Shown here: positions 1-7,889 of the stretch, piece after piece | Position numbering within the stretch: the stretch's first letter is position 1 | Layout: each line of letters begins with the position of its first letter | NCBI RefSeq assembly: GCF_001895025.1 | Contig: NZ_BCXI01000009.1 | Coordinates: 89,710-153,709 of the forward strand | Direction of reading: 5' to 3' | Length of the DNA: 64,000 nt | From: Rhodococcus zopfii NBRC 100606 = JCM 9919 | Lineage (GTDB): Bacteria; Actinomycetota; Actinomycetes; Mycobacteriales; Mycobacteriaceae | Translations under genes and position numbers: made by a program | Notes under the pieces: model-generated | Database searches by the model: none | Seen by the model: only the letters and a program-made list of their open reading frames with translations | Told to the model about the DNA's origin: nothing

Positions 1-398
1 CCGGAGTTGACGCGCAGGTCGGCGCCGGCCCTACGGGCCGCCTCGACGAGCACCGAATGCAGGTCGGAGCGGTGCACCACGAAGTACACACCGCCGTAGT
101 GCTGCTGGTAGTCGTGGCCGAGGTCGACCTTCGTGAGGATCTCCGCGGTCACCGCGTCCCGAAACACGAGGTTCTTGGGCAGCACACCCTTGGCGATGAC
201 CTCGTCGTACACACCGAGCGACTGCAGGATGCGCGAGCCGTGCGGGCCGATCTGGAGGCCGGCGCCCACCTCGCCGAACTCGGGAGCCCGCTCGAACAGC
301 GTGACCTGGGCACCCTCGAGGGACAAGGCGAGGGCATTGGCGACACCGCCGATGCCGCCACCGGCAATGAGAACTCGTGCGTCCTTCAGATCGGACAT
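1..398 (-). CDS. 3-hydroxybenzoate 6-hydroxylase, N-terminal part (cut by window edge)
   Basis: This is the first 132 codons of an FAD-dependent aromatic hydroxylase; the rest lies beyond the left edge. Such enzymes use NADH and O2 to para-hydroxylate 3-hydroxybenzoate to gentisate. Seen: start ATG at 398, then the Rossmann FAD motif [13 protein letters not shown] and an acidic residue after the second strand ([14 protein letters not shown]), as in group A flavin hydroxylases. From memory the N-terminus closely matches the characterised Rhodococcus jostii enzyme ([31 protein letters not shown]). The aromatic-acid permease lies just upstream on the same strand and gentisate ring-cleavage genes lie to the right, which supports the substrate. 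A salicylate 5-hydroxylating or other flavin monooxygenase is the alternative. Confidence 0.88.
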   Translation of the reverse strand, partial: MSDLKDARVLIAGGGIGGVANALALSLEGAQVTLFERAPEFGEVGAGLQIGPHGSRILQSLGVYDEVIAKGVLPKNLVFRDAVTAEILTKVDLGHDYQQHYGGVYFVVHRSDLHSVLVEAARRAGADLRVNS

Positions 399-448
399 GA
401 CACTCCTTCGGGTCGTGAGAAGCGGGGGTCGATGATCAAACCGCGATA

Positions 449-523
449 GTGGGCGACGATCGCACCGCGATCAGTGGGTGACGATCGCACCGCGATCAGT
501 GGGCGACGATCGCACCGCGATCA
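449..523. repeat. Three tandem 25-bp repeats, each with an internal palindrome
   Basis: Three head-to-tail copies of a 25-bp unit lie at 449-473, 474-498 and 499-523. Copies 1 and 3 are identical and copy 2 has one change (C to T). Each contains GATCGC-ACC-GCGATC, a short inverted repeat. A partial copy precedes the first. The last copy includes the stop codon of the permease (521-523), so the array fills most of the gap between permease and hydroxylase. It could be an RNA processing or attenuation element, a binding array, or a simple tandem duplication. Confidence 0.9.
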
Positions 524-1780
524 GTGGGCCAAAATGGGCCCGCGCAGCGGTTCATGTTGGGCGGGGAACTTCTTCCAGATCACGGTCAACAGCAGCGACG
601 AGATCAGGGCGCTGATGCCGAAGAGGACGAAGTTCGAATCGGCACCGAGTCCGGCGGCGAGCAGCCAGCCGCCGATCTGCGGGGCTGCGACGGCGCCGAT
701 GCGTCCGACGCCGAGTGCCCAGCCGAGGGCGGTGCCACGGAGATGGTCGGGGTAGTAGGAGGCGACCGCGGCGATGATCAGGGCCTGCGTGCCGTGGGTG
801 CCGACACCGGCGAGCACGAAGATCAGGTAGACCGCGGCGACCGGCGGATCGAGCAGCAACGTCAGCAGGGCGATACCGGCGATGAGCGCGGCGATGATGC
901 TGGTCGGCACCGACCCGAAGCGCACCCCGCCCCAGGCGGTGATGAAGGATCCGGCGACCGCGCCGAGATTCAGCGCCAAGGCGAACGTGAGCGCGTTGCC
1001 GAGGTCGGTGCCTTCACCCTGCATGAGCTTGGGCAGCCACGTACCGAGTCCGTACCAGGCCAGCAGCGTCACGATCGTGACCGCGGCGAACATGATGCTG
1101 ATGGTGCGGAAACGTGCGCCGAGGAGCGCCTTGAATCCGCCCTCGGAGCTGTCGGGATGGGTGTCCAGTACCGAGTGGCTCGGCAGCACCTTCATGGCGA
1201 GCGGAACGAGGATCAACAAGGGGATCAGGGCAAACGCGAACATCGGACGCCAACCCCAGTTGGGGATGACGGGGATACCGATCAGTGCCGCGATCGACCC
1301 GCCGATCGGGACGCCCGACATCATCATGGTGGCCACGGCAGCGCGCCACTTGTTCGGCACCAGTTCGGCGGCCAGGGCATTCGAGGTGGGTACGAGGCCA
1401 CCCAGCCCGATGCCGGCGATCAGACGCAGCAGGCCGAAGACGATCGGTCCCGGTGCCATCGCACAGAGGGTGGTGAAGATGGAGAGAACGACCACGCAGC
1501 CGATGACTGCCTTTTTTCGTCCGATCGCATCCGACAATCGGCCGGCGAGCACCGCGCCGATCATCATGCCGACGAACGCGAGGCTTCCCAGGGTCCCGGC
1601 GGTCGAGGCGCTGATGCCCCACTCGTCCTGCAGACTCGATATGACATTGCCGTAGACGATGAGGTCATATCCGTCGAACACGACGAAGAGCCAGCAGACG
1701 ATCACCGCGATCACGTGGGCACGGGGCAGGGTGATGCTGCCGCCGACCCGCGTCGGTGAAACCTCGTTGGATGGATGCAT
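521..1780 (-). CDS. MFS aromatic-acid:H+ symporter (AAHS family)
   Basis: A 419-residue, twelve-helix major facilitator expected to import 3-hydroxybenzoate or gentisate with protons across the cytoplasmic membrane. The first helix carries the AAHS signature FDGYDLIVYG (about residues 39-48). The loop after helix 2 has the MFS motif GRLSDAIGRKK (about 100-110). Length and layout match PcaK/BenK/GenK-type carriers. The gene is divergent from the IclR regulator with only 48 bp between starts, so the two probably share a regulated promoter. The hydroxylase follows on the same strand after the tandem repeats. Exact substrate specificity cannot be read from sequence. Confidence 0.88.
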   Translation of the reverse strand: MHPSNEVSPTRVGGSITLPRAHVIAVIVCWLFVVFDGYDLIVYGNVISSLQDEWGISASTAGTLGSLAFVGMMIGAVLAGRLSDAIGRKKAVIGCVVVLSIFTTLCAMAPGPIVFGLLRLIAGIGLGGLVPTSNALAAELVPNKWRAAVATMMMSGVPIGGSIAALIGIPVIPNWGWRPMFAFALIPLLILVPLAMKVLPSHSVLDTHPDSSEGGFKALLGARFRTISIMFAAVTIVTLLAWYGLGTWLPKLMQGEGTDLGNALTFALALNLGAVAGSFITAWGGVRFGSVPTSIIAALIAGIALLTLLLDPPVAAVYLIFVLAGVGTHGTQALIIAAVASYYPDHLRGTALGWALGVGRIGAVAAPQIGGWLLAAGLGADSNFVLFGISALISSLLLTVIWKKFPAQHEPLRGPILAH

Positions 1781-1820
1781 CCTTCAACGGTGGGTGCGCA
1801 CCACCTGTCGATGCAATAAA

Positions 1821-1837
1821 GTTCTGCTATGCAGAAC
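1821..1837. promoter_or_regulatory. Palindromic operator over the IclR start codon
   Basis: GTTCTGC-TAT-GCAGAAC is a perfect inverted repeat with 7-bp arms. The regulator's ATG (1829-1831) lies at its centre. It sits in the divergent promoter region of permease and regulator, and the same core recurs at 2668-2682. It is the natural candidate for the IclR protein's binding site, with autoregulation by blocking transcription or translation start. Binding is inferred. Confidence 0.7.
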
Positions 1838-2686
1838 AAGCCGAGGGGCAAGATCCGGAAGCCGACGTACATGCTCGAGTCGGTCGACAACGCGTTGCGT
1901 CTGCTCCAACTGCTTCGCGACGCAGGGGCTCTCCGGCTCAAGGATGCGGCCCAGGAACTCGGCACGGCCCCGTCGACGGCACACCGCCTGCTCGCCATGC
2001 TGGTGTACCGAGGGTTCGCGGTGCAGGACGAGAAGAGGATGTATCACCCGGGTCCGGCGCTGGGGGTCGGTCCCGCACAGCACGGATGGACACGCGACTT
2101 CACCGACACGTGCCGGCCCCACATGGAAGCGCTCGCGGCGCTCGCCGACGAGACGATCAACCTCGTCATCCGCGTGGGATCACAGGCGCGTTTCCTCTGG
2201 ACCGCCGAGGCCGCGTCGATCCTGCGTGTGGGCGATCGCCGAGGTCAGGTGCTACCTGCGGAGCTGACCGCCGGCGGGCGCATCCTGCTGGCGGAACTCC
2301 CACGTGCGGTGCTCGAGCAGCTGTATCTGCGCCCCGCGGACGAACCCAGCATCAGTCAGGGGCCGACGCCGGCGTACGAGACGGACCGCCGGATGGCCAT
2401 CGGCGAGTTCGAGGAGTTCCTGCACGAACTCGAGGCCGCGCGCAAGTTGGGATTCGCGGTCAACGTCGAGCAGACGGAGGAGGGCGTCGCCGCGATCGGA
2501 GTGGCCATCCGCAACGGGCGCGGCACGGCCATCGGGGCCATCACCGCCGCGGTGCCGGTCACCCGGTACCGGCAACACCTACGCGGAAAGCTCGTCTCAC
2601 AGATCCAGGCCGCGGTGCGGGGGATCGAGGTGGACATCGCACGTATCGACGGACCGGAGACGCAGTATTCTGCACAGCAGAAATAG
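1829..2686 (+). CDS. IclR-family regulator of the gentisate pathway
   Basis: A 285-residue IclR-type regulator. The N-terminal winged helix-turn-helix (about residues 15-80; YMLESVDNALRLLQLL and APSTAHRLLAML) is followed by an effector-binding domain (about 100-270). It is divergent from the permease and runs toward the dioxygenase operon. In Corynebacterium glutamicum the gentisate genes are likewise controlled by an IclR protein (GenR), so the role fits. Likely effectors are 3-hydroxybenzoate or gentisate. The ATG at 1829 lies inside a palindrome with no clear ribosome site, so a later in-frame start such as ATG 1871 is possible. Confidence 0.85.
   Translation: MQNKPRGKIRKPTYMLESVDNALRLLQLLRDAGALRLKDAAQELGTAPSTAHRLLAMLVYRGFAVQDEKRMYHPGPALGVGPAQHGWTRDFTDTCRPHMEALAALADETINLVIRVGSQARFLWTAEAASILRVGDRRGQVLPAELTAGGRILLAELPRAVLEQLYLRPADEPSISQGPTPAYETDRRMAIGEFEEFLHELEAARKLGFAVNVEQTEEGVAAIGVAIRNGRGTAIGAITAAVPVTRYRQHLRGKLVSQIQAAVRGIEVDIARIDGPETQYSAQQK
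2668..2682. promoter_or_regulatory. Second TTCTGC-N3-GCAGAA operator, upstream of gentisate dioxygenase
   Basis: TTCTGC-ACA-GCAGAA is a perfect 6-bp-arm inverted repeat inside the last codons of the regulator. It lies about 84 bp before the dioxygenase start. Core and spacing equal those of the palindrome at 1821-1837. Its position suits control of the rightward catabolic operon by the neighbouring IclR protein. Confidence 0.7.
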
Positions 2687-2765
2687 ATGGCCTGTGGTGA
2701 TCGAGGCCCCCTACGTTGGAATCAGCGCCGGACAACGAGATGCCCCGTTGCCGAGAGGAGAACTC

Positions 2766-3836
2766 ATGACTGCCACCGAGCCCATCGATCCCGAGCTGCA
2801 GAAGCTGTATGCCGACTTCGAGACGGAACACCTCAATCCGTTGTGGACCCAGCTGAGCGATCTGATGCCGACGGTCCCGACGTCCAAGGCCGTGCCGTTC
2901 GTGTGGAGGTGGTCGACGCTGTACCCGCTGGCGCAACGCGCCGGGGACCTCGTGCCGGTCGGGCGCGGTGGTGAACGCCGTGCGATCGCGCTGGCGAACC
3001 CGGGTCTCGGCGGCGTCCCGTACGTCACCCCGACGTTGTGGGCGGCCATCCAGTACCTCGGCCCGAAGGAGACCGCGCCCGAGCATCGCCACTCGCAGAA
3101 CGCCTTCCGCTTCGTCGTCGAGGGCGAAGGTGTGTGGACCGTGGTCAACGGCGACCCGGTCGCGATGCGCCGCGGCGACTTCCTGCTCACCCCGGGCTGG
3201 AACTTTCACGGCCACCACAACGAGACCGATCAGCCGATGGCGTGGATCGACGGCCTCGATATCCCGTTCGTGCACTACACCGACACCGGATTCTTCGAGT
3301 TCGGTTCGGACGGAGTGACCGACGAGAGCACCCCGGACATCTCCCGCTCGGAGCGGCTGTGGGTCCATCCGGGGCTGCGTCCCCTCGTCGGCGTCGACCG
3401 CAAGACCAGCTCGCCGATCGCGTGCTACCGCTGGGTGCACACCGACCGCGCCCTGAGCGAGCAGCTCGCCCTCGAGGACGAGGGCTACGCGGCCACCCCG
3501 GAGCCCGGCCACGCCGCCATCCGCTACACCAATCCCACCACCGGCGGCGACGTCATGCCGACGATCCGCGCCGAGTTCCACCGCCTGCGGGCGGGGGCGC
3601 AGACCCGAGCCCGCCGCGATGTCGGGTCGGTGGTCTTCCAGGTCTTCGAGGGGCAGGGCCGCTTCCACCTCGCCGACCAGACCCATGACGTCACCAAGGG
3701 CGACATGATCGTGGTGCCGTCCTGGACCGAATGGTCGCTCGAAACCGACAACGGCATCGACCTGTTCGCCTTCTCCGACGCGCCGATCGTGGAGCGTCTG
3801 CATTTCAACCGCACCATCATCTCCGAAGGAGCCTGA
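2766..3836 (+). CDS. Gentisate 1,2-dioxygenase
   Basis: A 356-residue bicupin Fe(II) dioxygenase that opens gentisate to maleylpyruvate. The N-terminal cupin shows the iron-binding HRH (His107, His109) in APEHRHSQNAF. The third histidine is His148 or His150 in PGWNFHGHHN. A second, degenerate cupin follows (about residues 250-345). Length is normal for the family. Start ATG 2766 follows the ribosome site GAGAGGA at 2754-2760. It leads an operon with fumarylpyruvate hydrolase (4-bp gap) and maleylpyruvate isomerase. 1-Hydroxy-2-naphthoate or salicylate dioxygenases are homologous, but the two partner genes argue for gentisate. Confidence 0.93.
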   Translation: MTATEPIDPELQKLYADFETEHLNPLWTQLSDLMPTVPTSKAVPFVWRWSTLYPLAQRAGDLVPVGRGGERRAIALANPGLGGVPYVTPTLWAAIQYLGPKETAPEHRHSQNAFRFVVEGEGVWTVVNGDPVAMRRGDFLLTPGWNFHGHHNETDQPMAWIDGLDIPFVHYTDTGFFEFGSDGVTDESTPDISRSERLWVHPGLRPLVGVDRKTSSPIACYRWVHTDRALSEQLALEDEGYAATPEPGHAAIRYTNPTTGGDVMPTIRAEFHRLRAGAQTRARRDVGSVVFQVFEGQGRFHLADQTHDVTKGDMIVVPSWTEWSLETDNGIDLFAFSDAPIVERLHFNRTIISEGA

Positions 3837-3840
3837 CCTC

Positions 3841-4662
3841 ATGCGACTTGCCACCCTCCGTCTCGACGGCGGCACCGCCGCTGTCCGCGTCGACAGCGAT
3901 TCCAGCGCCACCGTGATCGACGGCTACGCCGATCTGTCCGCGCTGCTCGGCGACGCCGACTGGAAGTCCGTGGCCGAGCGGGCTTCGGGCAAGACCGTCG
4001 ACCTCGCGGACGCCGACTACGCACCGGTCGTCCCCGCACCCGGCAAGATCGTGTGTGTCGGACTGAACTACGCCACTCACATCAAGGAGATGGGCCGCGA
4101 CCTGCCGGAATACCCGACCCTCTTCTCGAAGTTCAAGGAAGCCCTCACCGGCCCCTACGACGACGTGCTCGTCCCCGCCTACGCCGGATCCCAGCTCGAC
4201 TGGGAGGCCGAGCTCGCCGTCGTCATCGGCAAGCAGGCCTACCAGGTCTCCGAGCCCGACGCCGCCGAGTACATCGCCGGCTACTCGGTCATCAACGACT
4301 ACACGATGCGCGACTACCAGTACCGCACCCTGCAGTGGGATCAGGGCAAGACCTTCGAAAAGACCAGCGGTTTCGGCCCGGTCCTCGACACCGACTACCA
4401 GCTCGGCACCGCCATCGAGACGCGTCTCGAGGGTGAGGTCATGCAGTCGTCGAACACCAGCGACCTGGTGTTCACGCCGGCCAAGCTCGTCGACTACATC
4501 TCGCACATCGTGACCCTGCAGCCGGGCGACGTCATCATCACCGGCACCACCGGCGGTGTCGGCCACGCGCGCAAGCCCGCCCGCTACATTCAGGACGGCG
4601 AGGTCTGCGAGGTCACCATCGAGGGCCTCGGCACGGTCAAGAACAAGACCATCATCAAGTAG
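3841..4662 (+). CDS. Fumarylpyruvate hydrolase (FAH family)
   Basis: A 273-residue fumarylacetoacetate-hydrolase-fold enzyme that splits fumarylpyruvate to fumarate and pyruvate, the last step of the gentisate route. The catalytic domain begins near residue 68 (GKIVCVGLNYATHIKEMG). The divalent-metal ligands are visible as Glu122 and Glu124 (DWEAELAVVIG) and Asp153 (INDYTMRDY). It is co-transcribed between the dioxygenase and the isomerase. The first 65 residues form the short N-terminal domain common in this family. Direct maleylpyruvate hydrolysis is less likely because an isomerase follows. Confidence 0.92.
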   Translation: MRLATLRLDGGTAAVRVDSDSSATVIDGYADLSALLGDADWKSVAERASGKTVDLADADYAPVVPAPGKIVCVGLNYATHIKEMGRDLPEYPTLFSKFKEALTGPYDDVLVPAYAGSQLDWEAELAVVIGKQAYQVSEPDAAEYIAGYSVINDYTMRDYQYRTLQWDQGKTFEKTSGFGPVLDTDYQLGTAIETRLEGEVMQSSNTSDLVFTPAKLVDYISHIVTLQPGDVIITGTTGGVGHARKPARYIQDGEVCEVTIEGLGTVKNKTIIK

Positions 4663-4674
4663 GAGTTGTCTGCG

Positions 4675-5385
4675 GTGCGATTCAACGAACTCGAGTTGTC
4701 CGAGCGTCTGCTGATCGCGCGGCGCGGCACCTCGTATCTCTCGCAGCGGCTGGCCGAGCTGACCGACGACGAACTCGACGGTCCCACCCTGCTGGACGGG
4801 TGGAGCCGCCGGCATCTGGTGGCGCACATCGGCTACAACGCGGCTGCGTTGTGCCGCCTGATGGATTGGGCCGCAACGGGTGTCGAGACCCCGATGTACG
4901 CGTCGACCGATCAGCGTGCGCAGGAGATCGCCGAGGGCGCGACCCTCAGCCCGGCGGCGCTGCGGAACCTGTTCGCGCACACCGTCGCCCGGTTGGACGA
5001 GAAGTGGCGGAACCTGCCGGATTCGGCGTGGCAGGCGCAGGTCCGGACCGCGCAGGGCCGGTTGGTGCCCGCCGAGGAATCGGCATGGATGCGGACCCGT
5101 GAAGTGTGGATCCACGCAGTCGATCTCGGAAACGGCGGTCGCTTCGGTGATTTCCCGGAAGTCGTGCTCGATTCGCTGCTCGACGACATCGTCGGCATGT
5201 GGCGCAAGAAGGACCTCGGTGCCGGTCTTGCCCTCGAGGTCGAGGGCCGCGCGCCGGTGATCGTGAAGGATGCCGAGGTGACTCACAAGGTCCAGGGCTC
5301 CCTCGCGTCGGTGGTCCGCTGGGCCGCCGGCCGGGGCGCCGTCGGCGTCACCGGGGGAGAGGTGACCCCGCCCCGCTGGCTCTGA
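4675..5385 (+). CDS. Mycothiol-dependent maleylpyruvate isomerase
   Basis: About 236 residues of the DinB/MDMPI fold. It isomerises maleylpyruvate to fumarylpyruvate using mycothiol instead of glutathione. The N-terminal helical bundle shows a probable metal site His51 (HLVAHIGYN), Glu143 and His147 (REVWIHAVDL). The spacing is nearly identical to that reported for the C. glutamicum enzyme. The C-terminal domain (about 165-236) is the usual SCP2-like part. I chose GTG 4675, nine bases after AGGAG at 4661-4665. A TTG at 4666 abuts that site and is less likely. This is the last gene of the gentisate operon. Confidence 0.9.
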   Translation: MRFNELELSERLLIARRGTSYLSQRLAELTDDELDGPTLLDGWSRRHLVAHIGYNAAALCRLMDWAATGVETPMYASTDQRAQEIAEGATLSPAALRNLFAHTVARLDEKWRNLPDSAWQAQVRTAQGRLVPAEESAWMRTREVWIHAVDLGNGGRFGDFPEVVLDSLLDDIVGMWRKKDLGAGLALEVEGRAPVIVKDAEVTHKVQGSLASVVRWAAGRGAVGVTGGEVTPPRWL

Positions 5386-5400
5386 GGCCCGTACCCCGGG

Positions 5401-5439
5401 ATGGGACCATCCCCTGGTCAGACCAGGGGATGGTCCCAT
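5401..5439. terminator. 39-bp near-perfect palindrome, bidirectional terminator
   Basis: Two perfect 19-bp arms (5401-5419 and 5421-5439) are separated by one base, a very stable hairpin. It lies between the convergent maleylpyruvate isomerase and excalibur genes and probably ends transcription from both sides. There is no long U-tract, which is usual in actinobacteria. Confidence 0.85.
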
Positions 5440-5447
5440 CACCGTCT

Positions 5448-5846
5448 CTAGCGGGGGTCCTTTTCGCAGGCGACGCCGTCGCTGTCGCGGTCGAGTTTCG
5501 GTGCGTAGCCGGCCTCTCCGCGGTAGAGCGGTGCCACACCGGCATTCCACGCTTCGGTGCAGTTCCTGTAGCCGGTGCTCGGTGCGGGCCGAGGCGACGG
5601 CTCGGCCGGTGCCTGCGGCGCCGGGGGTGCGGGCGGTGCCGGCGGTGCGGGAGCGGGGACCGGCGGTGCGGGAGCGGGGACCGGCGGTGCCGGAGGCGCG
5701 AACAGGCCCGCGGATCCGCTCGGGAAGATGTCGGCGACGCCCGTCGGCAGCAGATCGGTGAGGCTGAACGCGTTCGCGGTCGTGGGGGCGACCACGGTCA
5801 GCGAAACACAGCCGAGCGCAGCAATCGCGAAACGGCGAAACTTCAT
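5448..5846 (-). CDS. Secreted excalibur-domain protein
   Basis: A 132-residue exported protein. A Sec signal peptide (residues 1-26, KFRRFAIAALGCVSLTVV then a TANA cleavage site) is followed by an Ala/Pro-rich linker with direct repeats (about 48-90). The C-terminus (about 92-132) is an excalibur domain. That domain has two conserved Cys (YRNCTEAW and GVACEKDPR) and an acidic DRDSDGVACE loop resembling a calcium EF-hand loop. Such domains occur on cell-surface proteins of actinobacteria. The partner or substrate is unknown. It is transcribed alone, toward the palindrome at 5401-5439. Confidence 0.85.
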   Translation of the reverse strand: MKFRRFAIAALGCVSLTVVAPTTANAFSLTDLLPTGVADIFPSGSAGLFAPPAPPVPAPAPPVPAPAPPAPPAPPAPQAPAEPSPRPAPSTGYRNCTEAWNAGVAPLYRGEAGYAPKLDRDSDGVACEKDPR

Positions 5847-5942
5847 TCGCGCTGTTCCTTTCGGGGAAAAGGTTCGGTCGGCCGACCGGCCGACCGAACC
5901 TCATGATCGCGGCATTCGGAACATTCGTTACGAAGTGCGGGG

Positions 5943-7826
5943 TCAGGCAGTGAGCGACGGTGCGACGACCGCCGGATCGACCCGCATCACCGAGAATCCC
6001 GCGACCGCTCCGGCACCGAATCCGGGTGCGAACACCCGTACGGGCTCGGTGATCACACCGTCGCGGACGGCATCGGAGATGGCGAGCGGGATGCTCGCCG
6101 ACGACGCGTTGCCGACCTTCTCGATGTTGAAGTACAGCCGGTCGGGTGCCAAGCCGGACGCGGCGGCCAGCTCGAGCACCATCGTCTTGTTGGCCTGATG
6201 CGGCACGACCACGTCGATGTTGTCGAGCAGAGTGCCCTGCCCGCCGTCGGGCGCGGGAAGCGCCTTCAATTCGTCGAGCATCTGCCCGAGGTACCGGCCG
6301 GCCAGCGACTTCACCTCCGGTCCGTACACCGTGATGGAGTTGTCGAAGTCCGGGTTCGGCCAGATGATCGAGTTGATCTCGCTCGCCGGGCCGCCGGCAT
6401 ACGTCTGCAGGTAGTCGATGTCGGATTCGGCACCCTCGGGCGCGACGCCGACGACGATCGCGGCCGCACCGTCACCGAAGATCATCCGAGACGGCCGGAC
6501 GTTGCCGACCTTGTCGGAGAACTTCTCGACGCACACCACGAGCACGGGCCGCTCGACCTGCTGCAGGATGCGGGTCGCCTCGGCGAGACCGTACGGCAGG
6601 CCCGCGCACGCCGCGACCAGATCGTAGGCCGCGTGCGTCTGACCGATACCCAGTTCGCCGCAGAGCCAGGTCGCGAGCGACGGAATGGGCCGGGAACTGG
6701 TGCACGTGCACACGATGACGCCGCCGATGTCCTCGGGTCCTCGCTGCGCGTGGGCGAGAGCGGATTTCGCCGCCTTCAACGCGAGTTCCTCGAAGCTACC
6801 GGAGGTATAGCGCCGCTGCTCGATGCCGGTCTTCGCGGCGATCTCGTCCGCCGTCATCGGTGACCAGCTGTACGCCGAATTGCGGATCAGATCCTCGTTC
6901 GTACACACCGTGTCGCCGTGCACCGCCGACAACGCCTCGATCCGCGGCCGGACGGTGAAGTCGCGGCGCACGTCGATCGGCGGGAAGGGCCGCGCCGGCG
7001 CGACGGGCTCGAGCGAGGCGGCGGCCGGGGCGAGCACGGCGCCGGACGGAGTCGCTGTCAGCGCCCTGGAGATGAAGCGCTGGACGTGACGATCACGCGG
7101 ATACAGAACCACCACGTAGTCGTCGTCCTTCAGGTCACCGACCGCGACGAGCTCGGCCTGGGTGCGATCCCACGGCTGCTGGTTGTGCAGCACCATCGCC
7201 CAGCGGTGCAGGGCTTCGAGTTCTGCCACGTCCTCGGTGACGTCGAGGATCTCGTCGTAGCCGTAGCGACGGAAGTCCGGATCGTAGTCGCCGAGCCGCA
7301 ACGTCATGTTGGTCGGATCCGCCAGCATCTGCCCGACGGTGGGTTTGACCGTCGGAAGGTCCGCCGCGATGTGCTTGCGCGCGGCGAACACGTCGAAGAG
7401 GACGTCGAAGATGCGGTCCTCCGCGGCGGCGTCCCGACCGGACGGCAACGCGCGGAACGCGCCCTCGATGTCCGCGGCCCGGGCTTCGCTGTCGGGCCAC
7501 GGGGTGAGTACCGGCATATAGACATCGTCGCGGGTGCGCGGCACATCCGCCCATCGCATCGGGCGCTTCTCGAACATGGTGATGACGAATCGATTCGCCC
7601 AGTACACGTTCAGTGCCATGTCGCGCATGAGATCGGTCTTCGACCGGTAGGCGCCCTGCGCGCTGCGCGAGATCATCTCCGAGACCGTCGGCGCCTTCGT
7701 GTCGAAGTCGCGGCGGATGATCGCATCGAGTTGCTCGAGGTTCGTGATCGTCGAGAAGTCGAGATCGGGAAAGAAATTGCACGGAAAGACGATTCGGCCG
7801 TGTCGATTGACTTCGAATTGCTGCAT
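5943..7826 (-). CDS. FabH-like ketoacyl synthase III with a long N-terminal extension
   Basis: A 627-residue protein, about twice the length of an ordinary KAS III. Residues about 295-620 form the thiolase-fold condensing domain with the full triad: Cys407 (VAACAGLPYG), His543 (VPHQANKTM) and Asn573 (KVGNASSAS). Residues 1 to about 270 are a separate, mostly helical domain rich in Asp, Arg and Trp (MRWADVPRTRDD, LHNQQPWDRT) that I do not recognise. An Ala/Pro-rich linker joins them. It is downstream of a FabG/PhaB-like reductase on the same strand (63-bp gap), so the pair may make and reduce a beta-ketoacyl product. Acyl donor and product are unknown. Confidence 0.8.
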   Translation of the reverse strand: MQQFEVNRHGRIVFPCNFFPDLDFSTITNLEQLDAIIRRDFDTKAPTVSEMISRSAQGAYRSKTDLMRDMALNVYWANRFVITMFEKRPMRWADVPRTRDDVYMPVLTPWPDSEARAADIEGAFRALPSGRDAAAEDRIFDVLFDVFAARKHIAADLPTVKPTVGQMLADPTNMTLRLGDYDPDFRRYGYDEILDVTEDVAELEALHRWAMVLHNQQPWDRTQAELVAVGDLKDDDYVVVLYPRDRHVQRFISRALTATPSGAVLAPAAASLEPVAPARPFPPIDVRRDFTVRPRIEALSAVHGDTVCTNEDLIRNSAYSWSPMTADEIAAKTGIEQRRYTSGSFEELALKAAKSALAHAQRGPEDIGGVIVCTCTSSRPIPSLATWLCGELGIGQTHAAYDLVAACAGLPYGLAEATRILQQVERPVLVVCVEKFSDKVGNVRPSRMIFGDGAAAIVVGVAPEGAESDIDYLQTYAGGPASEINSIIWPNPDFDNSITVYGPEVKSLAGRYLGQMLDELKALPAPDGGQGTLLDNIDVVVPHQANKTMVLELAAASGLAPDRLYFNIEKVGNASSASIPLAISDAVRDGVITEPVRVFAPGFGAGAVAGFSVMRVDPAVVAPSLTA

Positions 7827-7889
7827 GTGGACGATCTGCCGTTCGGGAGGGAGGTGTCGGAACTGGAGGGGCTCACGTCGACTGTGGAG

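Noticed and set aside
4666..4674. TTG start for maleylpyruvate isomerase
   Set aside because: It abuts the ribosome site with no spacing; GTG 4675 has a normal nine-base spacing and gives metal-site numbering close to the characterised enzyme.
3817..5904. Long minus-strand frame across the gentisate operon
   Set aside because: Opposite two well-conserved enzymes, no domain, and it runs through the palindromic terminator.
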